The notes beneath the pieces were generated by a model. It had not been told where the DNA came from and made no database searches. It saw only the letters and a list, made by a program, of their open reading frames with translations. Made by a program: the position numbers and the translations under genes. DNA of 64,000 nucleotides, from NCBI RefSeq assembly GCF_042697365.1, contig NZ_CP137605.1. One strand, 5' to 3'. Of the stretch, positions 56,912-64,000 are shown piece after piece; position 1 is the stretch's first letter, and each line of letters starts with the position of its first letter. The stretch is from Brucella pseudintermedia (GTDB lineage Bacteria > Pseudomonadota > Alphaproteobacteria > Rhizobiales > Rhizobiaceae).

Positions 56912-59128
56912 ATGGCTTATGTAAATTTCAAGGTTGAAACCGACGCTGACGGCATTGCTCTCGTTACCTGGGACATGCCGGAAAAGTCGATGAACGTCTT
57001 CACCGTCGAGGCGATGCAGGAACTGAACGCCATCATCGATGCGACGACTGCTGACGAGAAGGTCAAGGGTGTTGTTATAACATCCGGCAAGGAAAGCTTC
57101 TCTGGCGGTGCGGACCTGACCATGCTGGAAGGCATGTTCAAGGAATTCCAGAAACAGAAGGCCAAGGACCCGCAGGGCGCGGTCCAGACGCTGTTTGAAA
57201 ATGTCGGCAAGATGAGCGGCTTGTTCCGCAAGCTTGAAACCTGCGGCAAGCCGTGGGTTTCGGCCATCAACGGCACCTGCATGGGCGGCGCGTTTGAAAT
57301 GTCGCTCGCCTGCCATGCCCGCGTGGCATCCGATGCGCCGGGCGTGAAGATGGCCCTGCCGGAAGTGAAGGTCGGCCTGTTCCCCGGTGCTGGCGGCACG
57401 CAGCGCGTTCCGCGCCTTGCCAATCAGCAGGACGCGCTCCAGATGATGACGACGGGTTCGAGCCTGACCGCGCAGCGCGCCAAGGCGATGGGTCTGGTCA
57501 CGGAAGTTGCGCCAGCGAAGAAGCTGGTCGAAACCGCAAAGAAGCTCATCAAGGGCGGTCTCAAGCCGGTGCAGCCGTGGGATGAAAAGGGCTTCAAGCT
57601 GCCGGGCGGCGCGATCTATTCGGCTGCGGGTGCAAACCTTTGGCCTGCCGCAACGGCAATCCTGCGCCGCGAAACCTCCGGCAATTATCCGGCGGCACTC
57701 GCTATCCTGAAATCGGTTTATGAGGGCCTTCTGGTTCCTTTCGATACCGGCCTCAAGATTGAGCAGCGCTATTTCACCGAAATCCTCCAGACGACCGAAG
57801 CGGGCATGATGATCCGCTCGCTCTTCGTGTCGCTGCAGGAGCTGAACAAGGGCGCACGCCGTCCGGCGGATGAAAAGCCGACCAAGCTCAAGAAGATCGG
57901 CGTCATCGGCGCGGGCTTCATGGGTGCTGGCATCGCCTATGTCACCGCCAAGGCAGGCATTCCGGTCGTGCTCATCGACCGCGATCAGGAATCTGCCGAC
58001 AAGGGCAAGGCGCATACGGCAGACCTCATCGCCAAGGAAATGCAGAAGGGCCGCGCTACGGAAGCGGATAAGGAAAAGCTCCTGTCGCTCATCACCGCGA
58101 CGCCGGATTATGCACTTCTCGAAGGCGCTGATCTTGTGATCGAAGCCGTGTTCGAGGACCGCGAAGTCAAGCGCGTCGCGACCGAGAAGGCCGAGGAAGT
58201 TCTGAAGTCTTCGGCGATCTTCGCGTCCAACACCTCGACCTTGCCGATCACCGGCCTTGCAAAAGTGTCGAAGCGTCCGAAGAACTTCATCGGCATTCAT
58301 TTCTTCTCGCCTGTCGACAAGATGATGCTGGTGGAAGTGATCCTCGGCAAGAAGACCTCCGACAAGGCGCTGGCTGTCGCCCTTGATTACGTTCGCGCGA
58401 TCAAGAAGACACCAATTGTCGTCAACGACACGCGCGGCTTCTACGTCAATCGCTGCGTGCTGCGCTATATGTCGGAAGCCTACAATATGCTCGTTGAAGG
58501 CGTTCCTGCCGCGATGATCGAAAATGCCGCCCGCATGGCCGGCATGCCGGTCGGTCCGCTGGCGCTCAACGACGAAACGGCCATCGACCTGTCGCAGAAA
58601 ATCCTGAAAGCAACGCTTGCCGATCTGGGCGAGAAGGCTGTCGATCTGCGCCATGTGGAACTGGTGGACAGGCTTGTCAACGAGTTCGACCGCAAGGGCC
58701 GCAAGAACGGCAAGGGCTTCTACGACTATCCGGCAAAGCCTGCCAAGAAGCATCTGTGGCCGGGCCTGAAAGACCTCTATCCGCAGCAGAACCCGGACAA
58801 GATCGACGTGAAGGAGCTTAAAGAGCGCTTCCTCGTCACCATCGCTCTGGAAGCTGCCCGCGTGATGGAAGAAGGCATCGTCACCGATCCGCGTGAAGCC
58901 GATGTCGGCTCCATCCTCGCCTTCGGTTTCGCGCCTTATACGGGCGGCACGCTTTCCTATATCGACGGCATGGGCGCGAAGAAATTCGTCAAGCTCGCCA
59001 AGGAATTGCAGAAGAAATACGGCCAGCAGTTCAAGGCGCCGAAGCTTCTGCTCGACATGGCCGAGAACGGTGAAAGCTTCTATCAGCGCTTCAACCCGTA
59101 CAAGACGGAAACGAAGAAGGCAGCTTAA
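56912..59128 (+). CDS. fadB: Bifunctional enoyl-CoA hydratase / 3-hydroxyacyl-CoA dehydrogenase (FadB/FadJ type)
   Basis: 738 residues. Residues 1-190 are the crotonase domain (oxyanion region ESFSGGADLTMLEG; catalytic Glu in MALPEVKVGLFPGAGGTQRV). Residues 325-500 are the NAD-binding domain (KKIGVIGAGFMGAGIAYVTA; catalytic His in FIGIHFFSPVDKMMLVEVIL). The C-terminal domains have VNDTRGFYVNRCVLRYMSEA and VRMEEGIVTDP-like sequence. It hydrates enoyl-CoA and oxidises 3-hydroxyacyl-CoA. It is 16 bp after the thiolase gene and has a GGGGAGG site. Length is slightly above the usual 700-730. Confidence 0.94.
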   Translation: MAYVNFKVETDADGIALVTWDMPEKSMNVFTVEAMQELNAIIDATTADEKVKGVVITSGKESFSGGADLTMLEGMFKEFQKQKAKDPQGAVQTLFENVGKMSGLFRKLETCGKPWVSAINGTCMGGAFEMSLACHARVASDAPGVKMALPEVKVGLFPGAGGTQRVPRLANQQDALQMMTTGSSLTAQRAKAMGLVTEVAPAKKLVETAKKLIKGGLKPVQPWDEKGFKLPGGAIYSAAGANLWPAATAILRRETSGNYPAALAILKSVYEGLLVPFDTGLKIEQRYFTEILQTTEAGMMIRSLFVSLQELNKGARRPADEKPTKLKKIGVIGAGFMGAGIAYVTAKAGIPVVLIDRDQESADKGKAHTADLIAKEMQKGRATEADKEKLLSLITATPDYALLEGADLVIEAVFEDREVKRVATEKAEEVLKSSAIFASNTSTLPITGLAKVSKRPKNFIGIHFFSPVDKMMLVEVILGKKTSDKALAVALDYVRAIKKTPIVVNDTRGFYVNRCVLRYMSEAYNMLVEGVPAAMIENAARMAGMPVGPLALNDETAIDLSQKILKATLADLGEKAVDLRHVELVDRLVNEFDRKGRKNGKGFYDYPAKPAKKHLWPGLKDLYPQQNPDKIDVKELKERFLVTIALEAARVMEEGIVTDPREADVGSILAFGFAPYTGGTLSYIDGMGAKKFVKLAKELQKKYGQQFKAPKLLLDMAENGESFYQRFNPYKTETKKAA

Positions 59129-59357
59129 GCGCAATTCTTCGCAAGAACATGGGGCGCGGCATGTTTCATGCCGCGCTTTTGTTTGCGCTTCCCGGCACTG
59201 CTGAATTGCACCCCACGCGAATAAGAAAATTTTCCCTGTCAATTCAGCCGTCTTGCGCAATTCGCGCTTTTTCGATAGGTTGAAGCTGAAGATGGGACAG
59301 AAAATTAGGTTTAAAATCCTTTAAAGCATATCTCCTGACGGGGCTGTTCAGGAAGAT

Positions 59358-60041
59358 ATGTCGGAACCTGCGTGGCGGATCATGACTATGTTTTCTCACG
59401 AGAGCGTGTGGGCGGCCATTGATGCTTTGGCCGAACGCCATTCCCTCAGCGCGTCCGGCTTGGCGCGCCGTGCGGGGCTGGACCCCACGACCTTCAACAA
59501 ATCCAAACGCTATGCCGCCGATGGACGCGCGCGCTGGCCTTCGACGGAATCACTCGCCAAGGTGATGGAGGCAACCGGTTCGACCTTCGATGAATTCACA
59601 CGGCTCATTCAGGGTGAAAACCGCACGCCGCAATTCGGAGACTATACGCAGGACATGCAGTCGATCCCGCTGCTTGGCATGGCCGAAGCGGGGGCGGGCG
59701 GCTATTTCGACGATGCCGGTTTTCCGGCAGGGCAGGGCTGGGACATCGTGGAATTTCCCGCCAGCACGGGAGAAGGCGTGTATGCGCTGGAGGTTTCGGG
59801 CGACTCCATGTTGCCCCTTTACCGCGATGGCGATACGCTGATCGTTGCACCCAATGCCGCCATTCGCCGGGGCGATCGGGTGGTGGTGCGAACGAAGGAC
59901 GGAGAAGTGATGGCCAAGATCCTGCACCGCCAGACACCGCGAACAATTGAGCTTCATTCGCTCAATCCCGAACATCCGAACCGCATTTTCGAGTCGAGGG
60001 ATATCGAATGGGTCGCCCGCATTTTGTGGGCGAGCCAGTAA
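59358..60041 (+). CDS. XRE/S24-family transcriptional repressor-like protein
   Basis: 227 residues. N-terminal HTH (AIDALAERHSLSASGLARRA, GLDPTTFNKSKRYAADG) and C-terminal S24 peptidase-like domain with Ser in EVSGDSMLPLYRDGDTLIV (about S149) and Lys in GEVMAKILHRQ (about K187). AEAGAGG between the domains offers a possible self-cleavage site. Similar to LexA/CI-type repressors but present in host DNA, well outside the prophage. Alternative start ATG at 59382. The start of the next gene overlaps its stop. Confidence 0.87.
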   Translation: MSEPAWRIMTMFSHESVWAAIDALAERHSLSASGLARRAGLDPTTFNKSKRYAADGRARWPSTESLAKVMEATGSTFDEFTRLIQGENRTPQFGDYTQDMQSIPLLGMAEAGAGGYFDDAGFPAGQGWDIVEFPASTGEGVYALEVSGDSMLPLYRDGDTLIVAPNAAIRRGDRVVVRTKDGEVMAKILHRQTPRTIELHSLNPEHPNRIFESRDIEWVARILWASQ

Positions 60042-60994
60042 TGGCGCAATCGCAGGACAGAAGCCATGCGCGCGCCGTTTTCGGCGGACTGGCGGGACTG
60101 ACAGGCACGGTTCTGGTCGCGGCCTTCGTGGCGCCGTTCTATGGCGCGCTGGACCGTCCGGTTGTCGTCATCGATTCCGGTGACGCACAGACGAAGTCCG
60201 GTACAGGCAACGGCATCGTCGTCGAACAGTTCGACTATAACGAGCCGGGAACCTCGCCTGAAACCGGCAATACGCCGGAGGGAACGCCATCGCAACAGGG
60301 GCAGACTGGTCCCACCGATAGTCAGGCGTCGAAGCCGGGCCAACCAAACGATCAGGCTGATGATGGAGATATGGAACGCGAAGCGCCGCGCCCGCCGCTG
60401 AGCGATCTCGGCCTTGCTTCCACACCCAAACCGCCGGAGCCACCGGCACCGGCCACGCCTGTCGATGCGGGCGAGCAGATGCAGCTTTTGCAGCGTCCTG
60501 TCGCCGTGGCCGCAGGTCGACTGGAAAGCCAGGGCCGCACGATCGAGTTGCAAGGCATTGAAATCGTGCCCGTTGAACAAACCTGCCAGACCGCTTCCGG
60601 CGAAAGCTGGCCGTGCGGCATGCAGGCGCGCACTGCCTTCCGGCAGTGGCTGCGTTCCCGCGCTATCATGTGCCGCCTGCCCGAAAATGACAGCGGTGCG
60701 GCGGTCGCGACCGAATGCACGCTTGGCAATGAAGATGCCGCCGCGTGGCTGGTCACCAATGGCTGGGCAAAGGCTGTCCCCGGCAGCGCCTATGAGGAGG
60801 CAGGCCGCAAGGCCGTGGAAGCACGCCTTGGGATTTTCGGCGACAAGCCTGATACGTCTCTGCCCAATCCGGAACCCGGCAGCAGCGATATGATGGATAA
60901 TCCTTCGCCGCTGGCCCCGGAACCGGAACCGCAGCCGTCTTCGCCGTCCCCGCAGCCGCTGGACGGTTTTCCACCCGCGCCACCCGCACAATAG
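60041..60994 (+). CDS. Membrane-anchored thermonuclease-like (SNase-fold) protein
   Basis: 317 residues from the ATG that overlaps the upstream stop. One membrane segment near the start (GLAGLTGTVLVAAFVAPFYG). A Pro/Ser/Thr-rich linker runs from about 65 to 150. An SNase-like domain is at about 155-270 (RTIELQGIEIVPVEQTCQTA, GMQARTAFRQWLRSRAIMCR, DAAAWLVTNGWAKAVPGSAY, ARLGIFGD), then a Pro-rich tail. The Arg/Glu catalytic residues of staphylococcal nuclease are not evident, so it may lack activity. Translationally coupled to the S24 gene. Confidence 0.75.
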   Translation: MAQSQDRSHARAVFGGLAGLTGTVLVAAFVAPFYGALDRPVVVIDSGDAQTKSGTGNGIVVEQFDYNEPGTSPETGNTPEGTPSQQGQTGPTDSQASKPGQPNDQADDGDMEREAPRPPLSDLGLASTPKPPEPPAPATPVDAGEQMQLLQRPVAVAAGRLESQGRTIELQGIEIVPVEQTCQTASGESWPCGMQARTAFRQWLRSRAIMCRLPENDSGAAVATECTLGNEDAAAWLVTNGWAKAVPGSAYEEAGRKAVEARLGIFGDKPDTSLPNPEPGSSDMMDNPSPLAPEPEPQPSSPSPQPLDGFPPAPPAQ

Positions 60995-61126
60995 AACGAG
61001 ACGAACTTGCGCATTTCCAATGATTTAAGCAAAACAGGAAATGCTCCAAGTCAAACCATTGTCCCGCTCAGGCGGCAACCGAGCCTTATCCTACCGTGTC
61101 GAAAGGTCGGGCTTGAGCTTTCTGGA

Positions 61127-61151
61127 CCCTCGTCCTTCGACAGGCTCAGGG
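61127..61151. repeat. Dispersed intergenic repeat-like sequence
   Basis: CCCTCGTCCTTCGACAGGCT and the next bases to AGGG can fold weakly (CCCT / AGGG). Sequences of the type CCTTCGACAGGCTCAGG are frequent intergenic repeats in alphaproteobacteria. This copy lies between converging genes. Copy number in this genome cannot be checked here. Confidence 0.4.
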
Positions 61152-61196
61152 ATGATGCGACGCTTCGCTCTGCGCGTCGGTGAGGCTGTGCAAGAC

Positions 61197-61228
61197 AATA
61201 AGGGCGGCTCGAAGCCGCCCTTATTTTT
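61197..61228. terminator. Bidirectional terminator between SNase-like gene and lysK
   Basis: 12-bp perfect stem AATAAGGGCGGC / GCCGCCCTTATT, loop TCGAA, followed on the plus strand by TTTAATTT and on the minus strand by GTCTTG. It serves mainly the plus-strand side; lysK ends 30 bp further right. Confidence 0.85.
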
Positions 61229-61257
61229 AATTTCATTGCTCAGGGGCAGAGCGTGCC

Positions 61258-62913
61258 TTACGCCAGTTCGCCAGCCAGCGCCTTTTTGATCAGTGCGCGG
61301 GTTTCATCGATGCCGTAAAGCGCGACGAATGAGCCGAAACGTGGTCCGCGCTCCTGACCGATCAGCACTTCATAGAGCATCTGGAAGAAGGAAACCGAAA
61401 CGCCGGGGCCACCTTCCGGGCTCTTCTTGCTGTGGTCCTGATAGCGCTCGATGGCGCGGGCGACATCGAGAATAGCGTTCTGGATGTCATTGCCATCGGT
61501 GCCAGAAGGCAGGGTTGCAAGCTTCGCATCCAGCGCTTCGAGTGCGCCGCGTTCCACATCGTCCGGTGCGCGGAACTGCTTGGTCGGCTTCACGAAATCG
61601 TTGAAGTAACGGATCGCATAGCCGACGAGCGCGTCGAGTTCGGGATTGTTTTCCGGCGTGACGCCCGGCACGTGCCGCGAGATGAAGCCCCACAGTACAG
61701 AGGGATTTTCGGCATTCGATGCACTGACCAGATTGAGCATCAGCGCAAAAGTGACCGGCAGGTTCACCTTCGGCGGATTGCCGTAATGAATGTGCCAGAC
61801 CGGATTGTTCAGCCGATCCTTCCATTCCTGACGCTCAAAGGCCGAAAGATAGCTGAAATATTCGTCCACTGCCTTCGGGATGACATCGAAATAGAGCCGC
61901 TTGGCGGTCTTCGGCTTCTGGAAATTGTAAAGCGCAAGGCTTTCGGTCGGCGCATAGGCCAGCCATTCGTCGATGGAAATGCCGTTGCCCTTGGACTTGG
62001 AAATCTTCTGGCCAAGCTGGTCTAGGAACAGTTCATAGACGAAATGTTCGGGCGCGCGCCCGCCGAGGATTTCGCAGATGCGGTCATAAACGCCCGCATT
62101 GGTCTGATGATCCTTGCCGAACATTTCGAAATCGACGCCAAGCGCCGCCCAGCGCATGCCGAAATCCGGCTTCCATTGCAGCTTCACATTGCCGCCCGTG
62201 ACGGACAGGGTGGTCTCAACGCCGTCCTCATCGTCAAAGGTGATTGTGCCAGCCTTGGCATCCACGCGCTTCATCGGCACGTAAAGCACGCGGCCGGACT
62301 TGGGCGAAATCGGCAGGAACGGGCTGTAGGTCGCCTGGCGCTCTTCGCCCAATGTCGGCAGCATTACTTTCATGATGTCGTCATAGCGCTCGACGGCCTT
62401 GAGCAGCACGGCATCGAACTTGCCCGACTTGTAATAGTCGGTGGCACTCGCAAATTCGTAGTCGAAGCCGAAAGTGTCGAGGAACCGGCACAGCATGGCG
62501 TTGTTATGGTCGGCAAAGCTCTTGTAATCGCCGCCGAACGGGTTCGGGACGGCGGAAAGCGGCATTTGCAGATAGGGTTCGAGGGCTGCCCTGTCCGGCA
62601 CATTGTCCGGGATCTTGCGCATGCCGTCGAGATCGTCGGAAAAGCAGATGAGGCGTGTCTTGACCTTGTCTTCGGTCAGGACGCGGAACGCATGGCGCAC
62701 CATGGAGGTGCGCGCCACTTCGCCAAACGTGCCGATATGCGGCAGGCCGGACGGGCCATAGCCGGTCTCGAAGATCACCGTTTCGGGCAGGCCGGTCTTC
62801 TCGTAGCGCTTGAGGATTTTCTTCGCTTCTTCAAAGGGCCATGCTTTCGCTTCCGCAGCCGCCGCGGTCAGTTCCGGGGTCAGCGTGATTTCGGGAAGGC
62901 GGTGCGAAGTCAT
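61258..62913 (-). CDS. lysK: Lysyl-tRNA synthetase, class I
   Basis: 551 residues. Class I signatures: HIGH-like motif in SGLPHIGTFGEVARTS (about residues 52-66) and KMSKS-like KISKSKGNGISI (about 304-315). Other family blocks are CFSDDLDGMRKIPDN, DFGMRWAALGVDFEMFGKDH and FVYELFLDQLGQKIS. It attaches lysine to tRNA-Lys. Class I LysRS is typical of archaea and of alphaproteobacteria such as Rhizobiales, supporting the assigned host group. Confidence 0.95.
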   Translation of the reverse strand: MTSHRLPEITLTPELTAAAAEAKAWPFEEAKKILKRYEKTGLPETVIFETGYGPSGLPHIGTFGEVARTSMVRHAFRVLTEDKVKTRLICFSDDLDGMRKIPDNVPDRAALEPYLQMPLSAVPNPFGGDYKSFADHNNAMLCRFLDTFGFDYEFASATDYYKSGKFDAVLLKAVERYDDIMKVMLPTLGEERQATYSPFLPISPKSGRVLYVPMKRVDAKAGTITFDDEDGVETTLSVTGGNVKLQWKPDFGMRWAALGVDFEMFGKDHQTNAGVYDRICEILGGRAPEHFVYELFLDQLGQKISKSKGNGISIDEWLAYAPTESLALYNFQKPKTAKRLYFDVIPKAVDEYFSYLSAFERQEWKDRLNNPVWHIHYGNPPKVNLPVTFALMLNLVSASNAENPSVLWGFISRHVPGVTPENNPELDALVGYAIRYFNDFVKPTKQFRAPDDVERGALEALDAKLATLPSGTDGNDIQNAILDVARAIERYQDHSKKSPEGGPGVSVSFFQMLYEVLIGQERGPRFGSFVALYGIDETRALIKKALAGELA

Positions 62914-63113
62914 GATTTGATCCTGATATCCTGTGAAGGGCTTTATTCTTTGAAAACGATGCGCGAAATGCGCGCCCCTGCTCTATGGCGCGGCAACCCC
63001 GTGCCGTCAACGGTCAGCGCCGAATTTCCTTGCGTAACCGCGTGAGGCTTCCTAATTTTCCCGTCAATTCCAATGAAATGATGATTCCGATCATGCTGTA
63101 CAGGAGTAGCCCG

Positions 63114-63536
63114 ATGAAAAAGATCACGCCGCAGGATGCGCTCGTCTACATCATGATCACAACTTCTGCGGCAGACACGACAATGACCGATGCCGAACTG
63201 TCGTCCATTGGCAATGTCGTTTCCCGCCTGCCGGTCTTTCACGGTTTTGACAAGGAGCGCCTGCCGAAACTCGCCAGCGACTGCTATGCGCTTCTGGCGG
63301 ATGAGGACGGGCTGGAAAAAATCCTCGATCTCGCGCATGACGCATTGCCGGAGCGCCTCTATGACACGGCCTATGCGCTGGCCGTCGAGGTGGCTGCCGC
63401 TGATCTGCATGTGGAGCAGGAAGAGCTTGAATTCCTCCAGATGCTGCGTGACCGCTGGACGCTGGATGAACTGACCGTTGCCGCCATCGAGCGCAGCGCC
63501 CGCGTGCGCTTCCGCAAGCTCGATCCTGCTGTCTAG
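63114..63536 (+). CDS. TerB-family (tellurite-resistance-like) protein
   Basis: 140 residues from ATG at 63114 (AGGAG nine bases upstream). TerB-like all-helical domain: ALVYIMITTSAADTTMTDAE, LSSIGNVVSRLPVFHGFDKE, AYALAVEVAAADLHVEQEEL, EFLQMLRDRWTLDELTVAAI. The acidic ADxTMTDAE and ADLHVEQEE repeats are the metal-binding-like signature. Precise function unknown; tellurite resistance should not be assumed. A terminator follows. Confidence 0.87.
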   Translation: MKKITPQDALVYIMITTSAADTTMTDAELSSIGNVVSRLPVFHGFDKERLPKLASDCYALLADEDGLEKILDLAHDALPERLYDTAYALAVEVAAADLHVEQEELEFLQMLRDRWTLDELTVAAIERSARVRFRKLDPAV

Positions 63537-63563
63537 AACAACATTCCTGCTTCCGGACATGCA

Positions 63564-63590
63564 AAACGGGCGGAAAATCCGCCCGTTTCT
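63564..63590. terminator. Bidirectional terminator between converging genes
   Basis: 11-bp stem AAACGGGCGGA / TCCGCCCGTTT, loop AAA, with CTATTTG on the plus side and GCATG on the minus side. Confidence 0.85.
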
Positions 63591-63605
63591 ATTTGTTCGG
63601 GAAAA

Positions 63606-63950
63606 TCAGCACACGACGGGGAGCAGTCGTGCCTTGCGCCTTTCCAAGGCCGCACGCATGATGCGCGCAGCTTCTGCGAATGTAGGCGTTTCCTTCCAGT
63701 GTTCGGCATGAATGATACCGGTCGGAACGATATCTTTCAGCGCTTCCAGCGTGTGGCGCGGCACCATATCGGTGCAGTTCCACAGGCGGCGGAAAACGAC
63801 GCTGATCCGTGTCACCTTGCCGTTGACCTGAACGGACGGCTCGGTCGTTTCGAGTGTCCAATTCTCATAGGCATCGACTGCATCCTGAAATGCATGATGC
63901 AGATAGATCGGTGCGTGACCGTCATGAAGCGGGGGCAGCAAACTCGACAT
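63606..63950 (-). CDS. Hypothetical protein (114 aa)
   Basis: Start at ATG 63950 with GAGGA seven bases upstream; the frame is open to 63980. SLLPPLHDGHAPIYLHHAFQ, DAVDAYENWTLETTEPSVQV, RISVVFRRLWNCTDMVPRHT and FAEAARIMRAALERRKARLL. Looks like a compact conserved rhizobial protein; family not recognised. Confidence 0.65.
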   Translation of the reverse strand: MSSLLPPLHDGHAPIYLHHAFQDAVDAYENWTLETTEPSVQVNGKVTRISVVFRRLWNCTDMVPRHTLEALKDIVPTGIIHAEHWKETPTFAEAARIMRAALERRKARLLPVVC

Positions 63951-64000
63951 TTCTGTTTCCTCTCTTCCAATATGGTTCAATTTTGGAACGCATCCCGAAA

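Noticed and set aside
56879..59260. 793-codon open frame on the minus strand opposite the FadB-type gene
   Set aside because: It is the antisense of a certain GC-rich gene; the product is Arg/His/Leu-rich without any domain. The same applies to the long antisense frames at 54030-55688, 43255-44535, 42208-43179, 39288-40712 and 50313-51542.
1..64000. CRISPR arrays and rRNA genes
   Set aside because: No regularly spaced direct repeats of CRISPR type, no cas genes and no rRNA sequence were seen in the window.

Overview
The window looks like the chromosome of an alphaproteobacterium in the Brucella/Ochrobactrum branch of the Rhizobiales. The reasons are a GC-rich backbone, a PodJ-like polar organiser, a class I lysyl-tRNA synthetase, DUF1236, DUF1488 and TauE/TIGR02186 families, and a rhizobial HK97-type prophage. 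This placement comes from reading protein families, not from a database search.

Layout. (1) 1-2954: three genes of an acetoin/2-oxo-acid dehydrogenase complex (E1 alpha cut by the window edge, E1 beta, and an E2 whose acyltransferase domain is replaced by an alpha/beta hydrolase), closed by a strong hairpin terminator. (2) 3004-9742: a glucitol/sorbitol-type PTS locus with a SorC-family regulator, srlM-srlA-srlE-srlB and a fused HPr-enzyme I, so the whole phosphorelay is encoded in one operon. (3) 9925-12869: an unknown gene and the periplasmic tail-specific protease Prc. (4) About 13011-36387: a heavily eroded HK97-like prophage or mosaic island next to tRNA-Thr(CGU). Late genes (prohead protease, capsid, head-tail connectors, tail tube, tail chaperones) survive at 16.1-21.2 kb. 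Terminase, most of the portal gene, most of the tape measure, lysis genes and the integrase are missing. Two different IS3/IS407-type elements (13099-14379 and 22081-23347) each sit on a deletion junction without a visible target duplication. The right half carries a TM protein plus HEPN-like gene pair, a cold shock gene, many small ORFs, a paralogous small-protein family (starting Met-Ser-Ser) with a repeated structured 5' leader, an early-gene block of tightly overlapping small phage genes, a tRNA-like element and an AlpA-type regulator.

(5) 36388-47855: tRNA-Thr, nitronate monooxygenase, a TM protein, the known Lhr-helicase/ligase/exonuclease/PdeM DNA-repair cluster, and TIGR02186-TauE. 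(6) 47997-64000: a PodJ-like protein, a MerR regulator, a DUF1236 protein, a fatty-acid beta-oxidation operon (acyl-CoA dehydrogenase, thiolase, FadB-type enzyme), an S24 repressor-like protein, a truncated-nuclease-like protein, lysK, a TerB-family protein and a small unknown gene.

The most interesting points are: a G GGA AAA programmed -1 frameshift in the tail-chaperone gene; a hairpin leader with a conserved GAAACGGGC loop in front of paralogous small genes; an almost identical palindrome upstream of both the beta-oxidation operon and nitronate monooxygenase, with a MerR gene near the former; a possible membrane/HEPN abortive-infection pair; and a tRNA-like element with no D arm.
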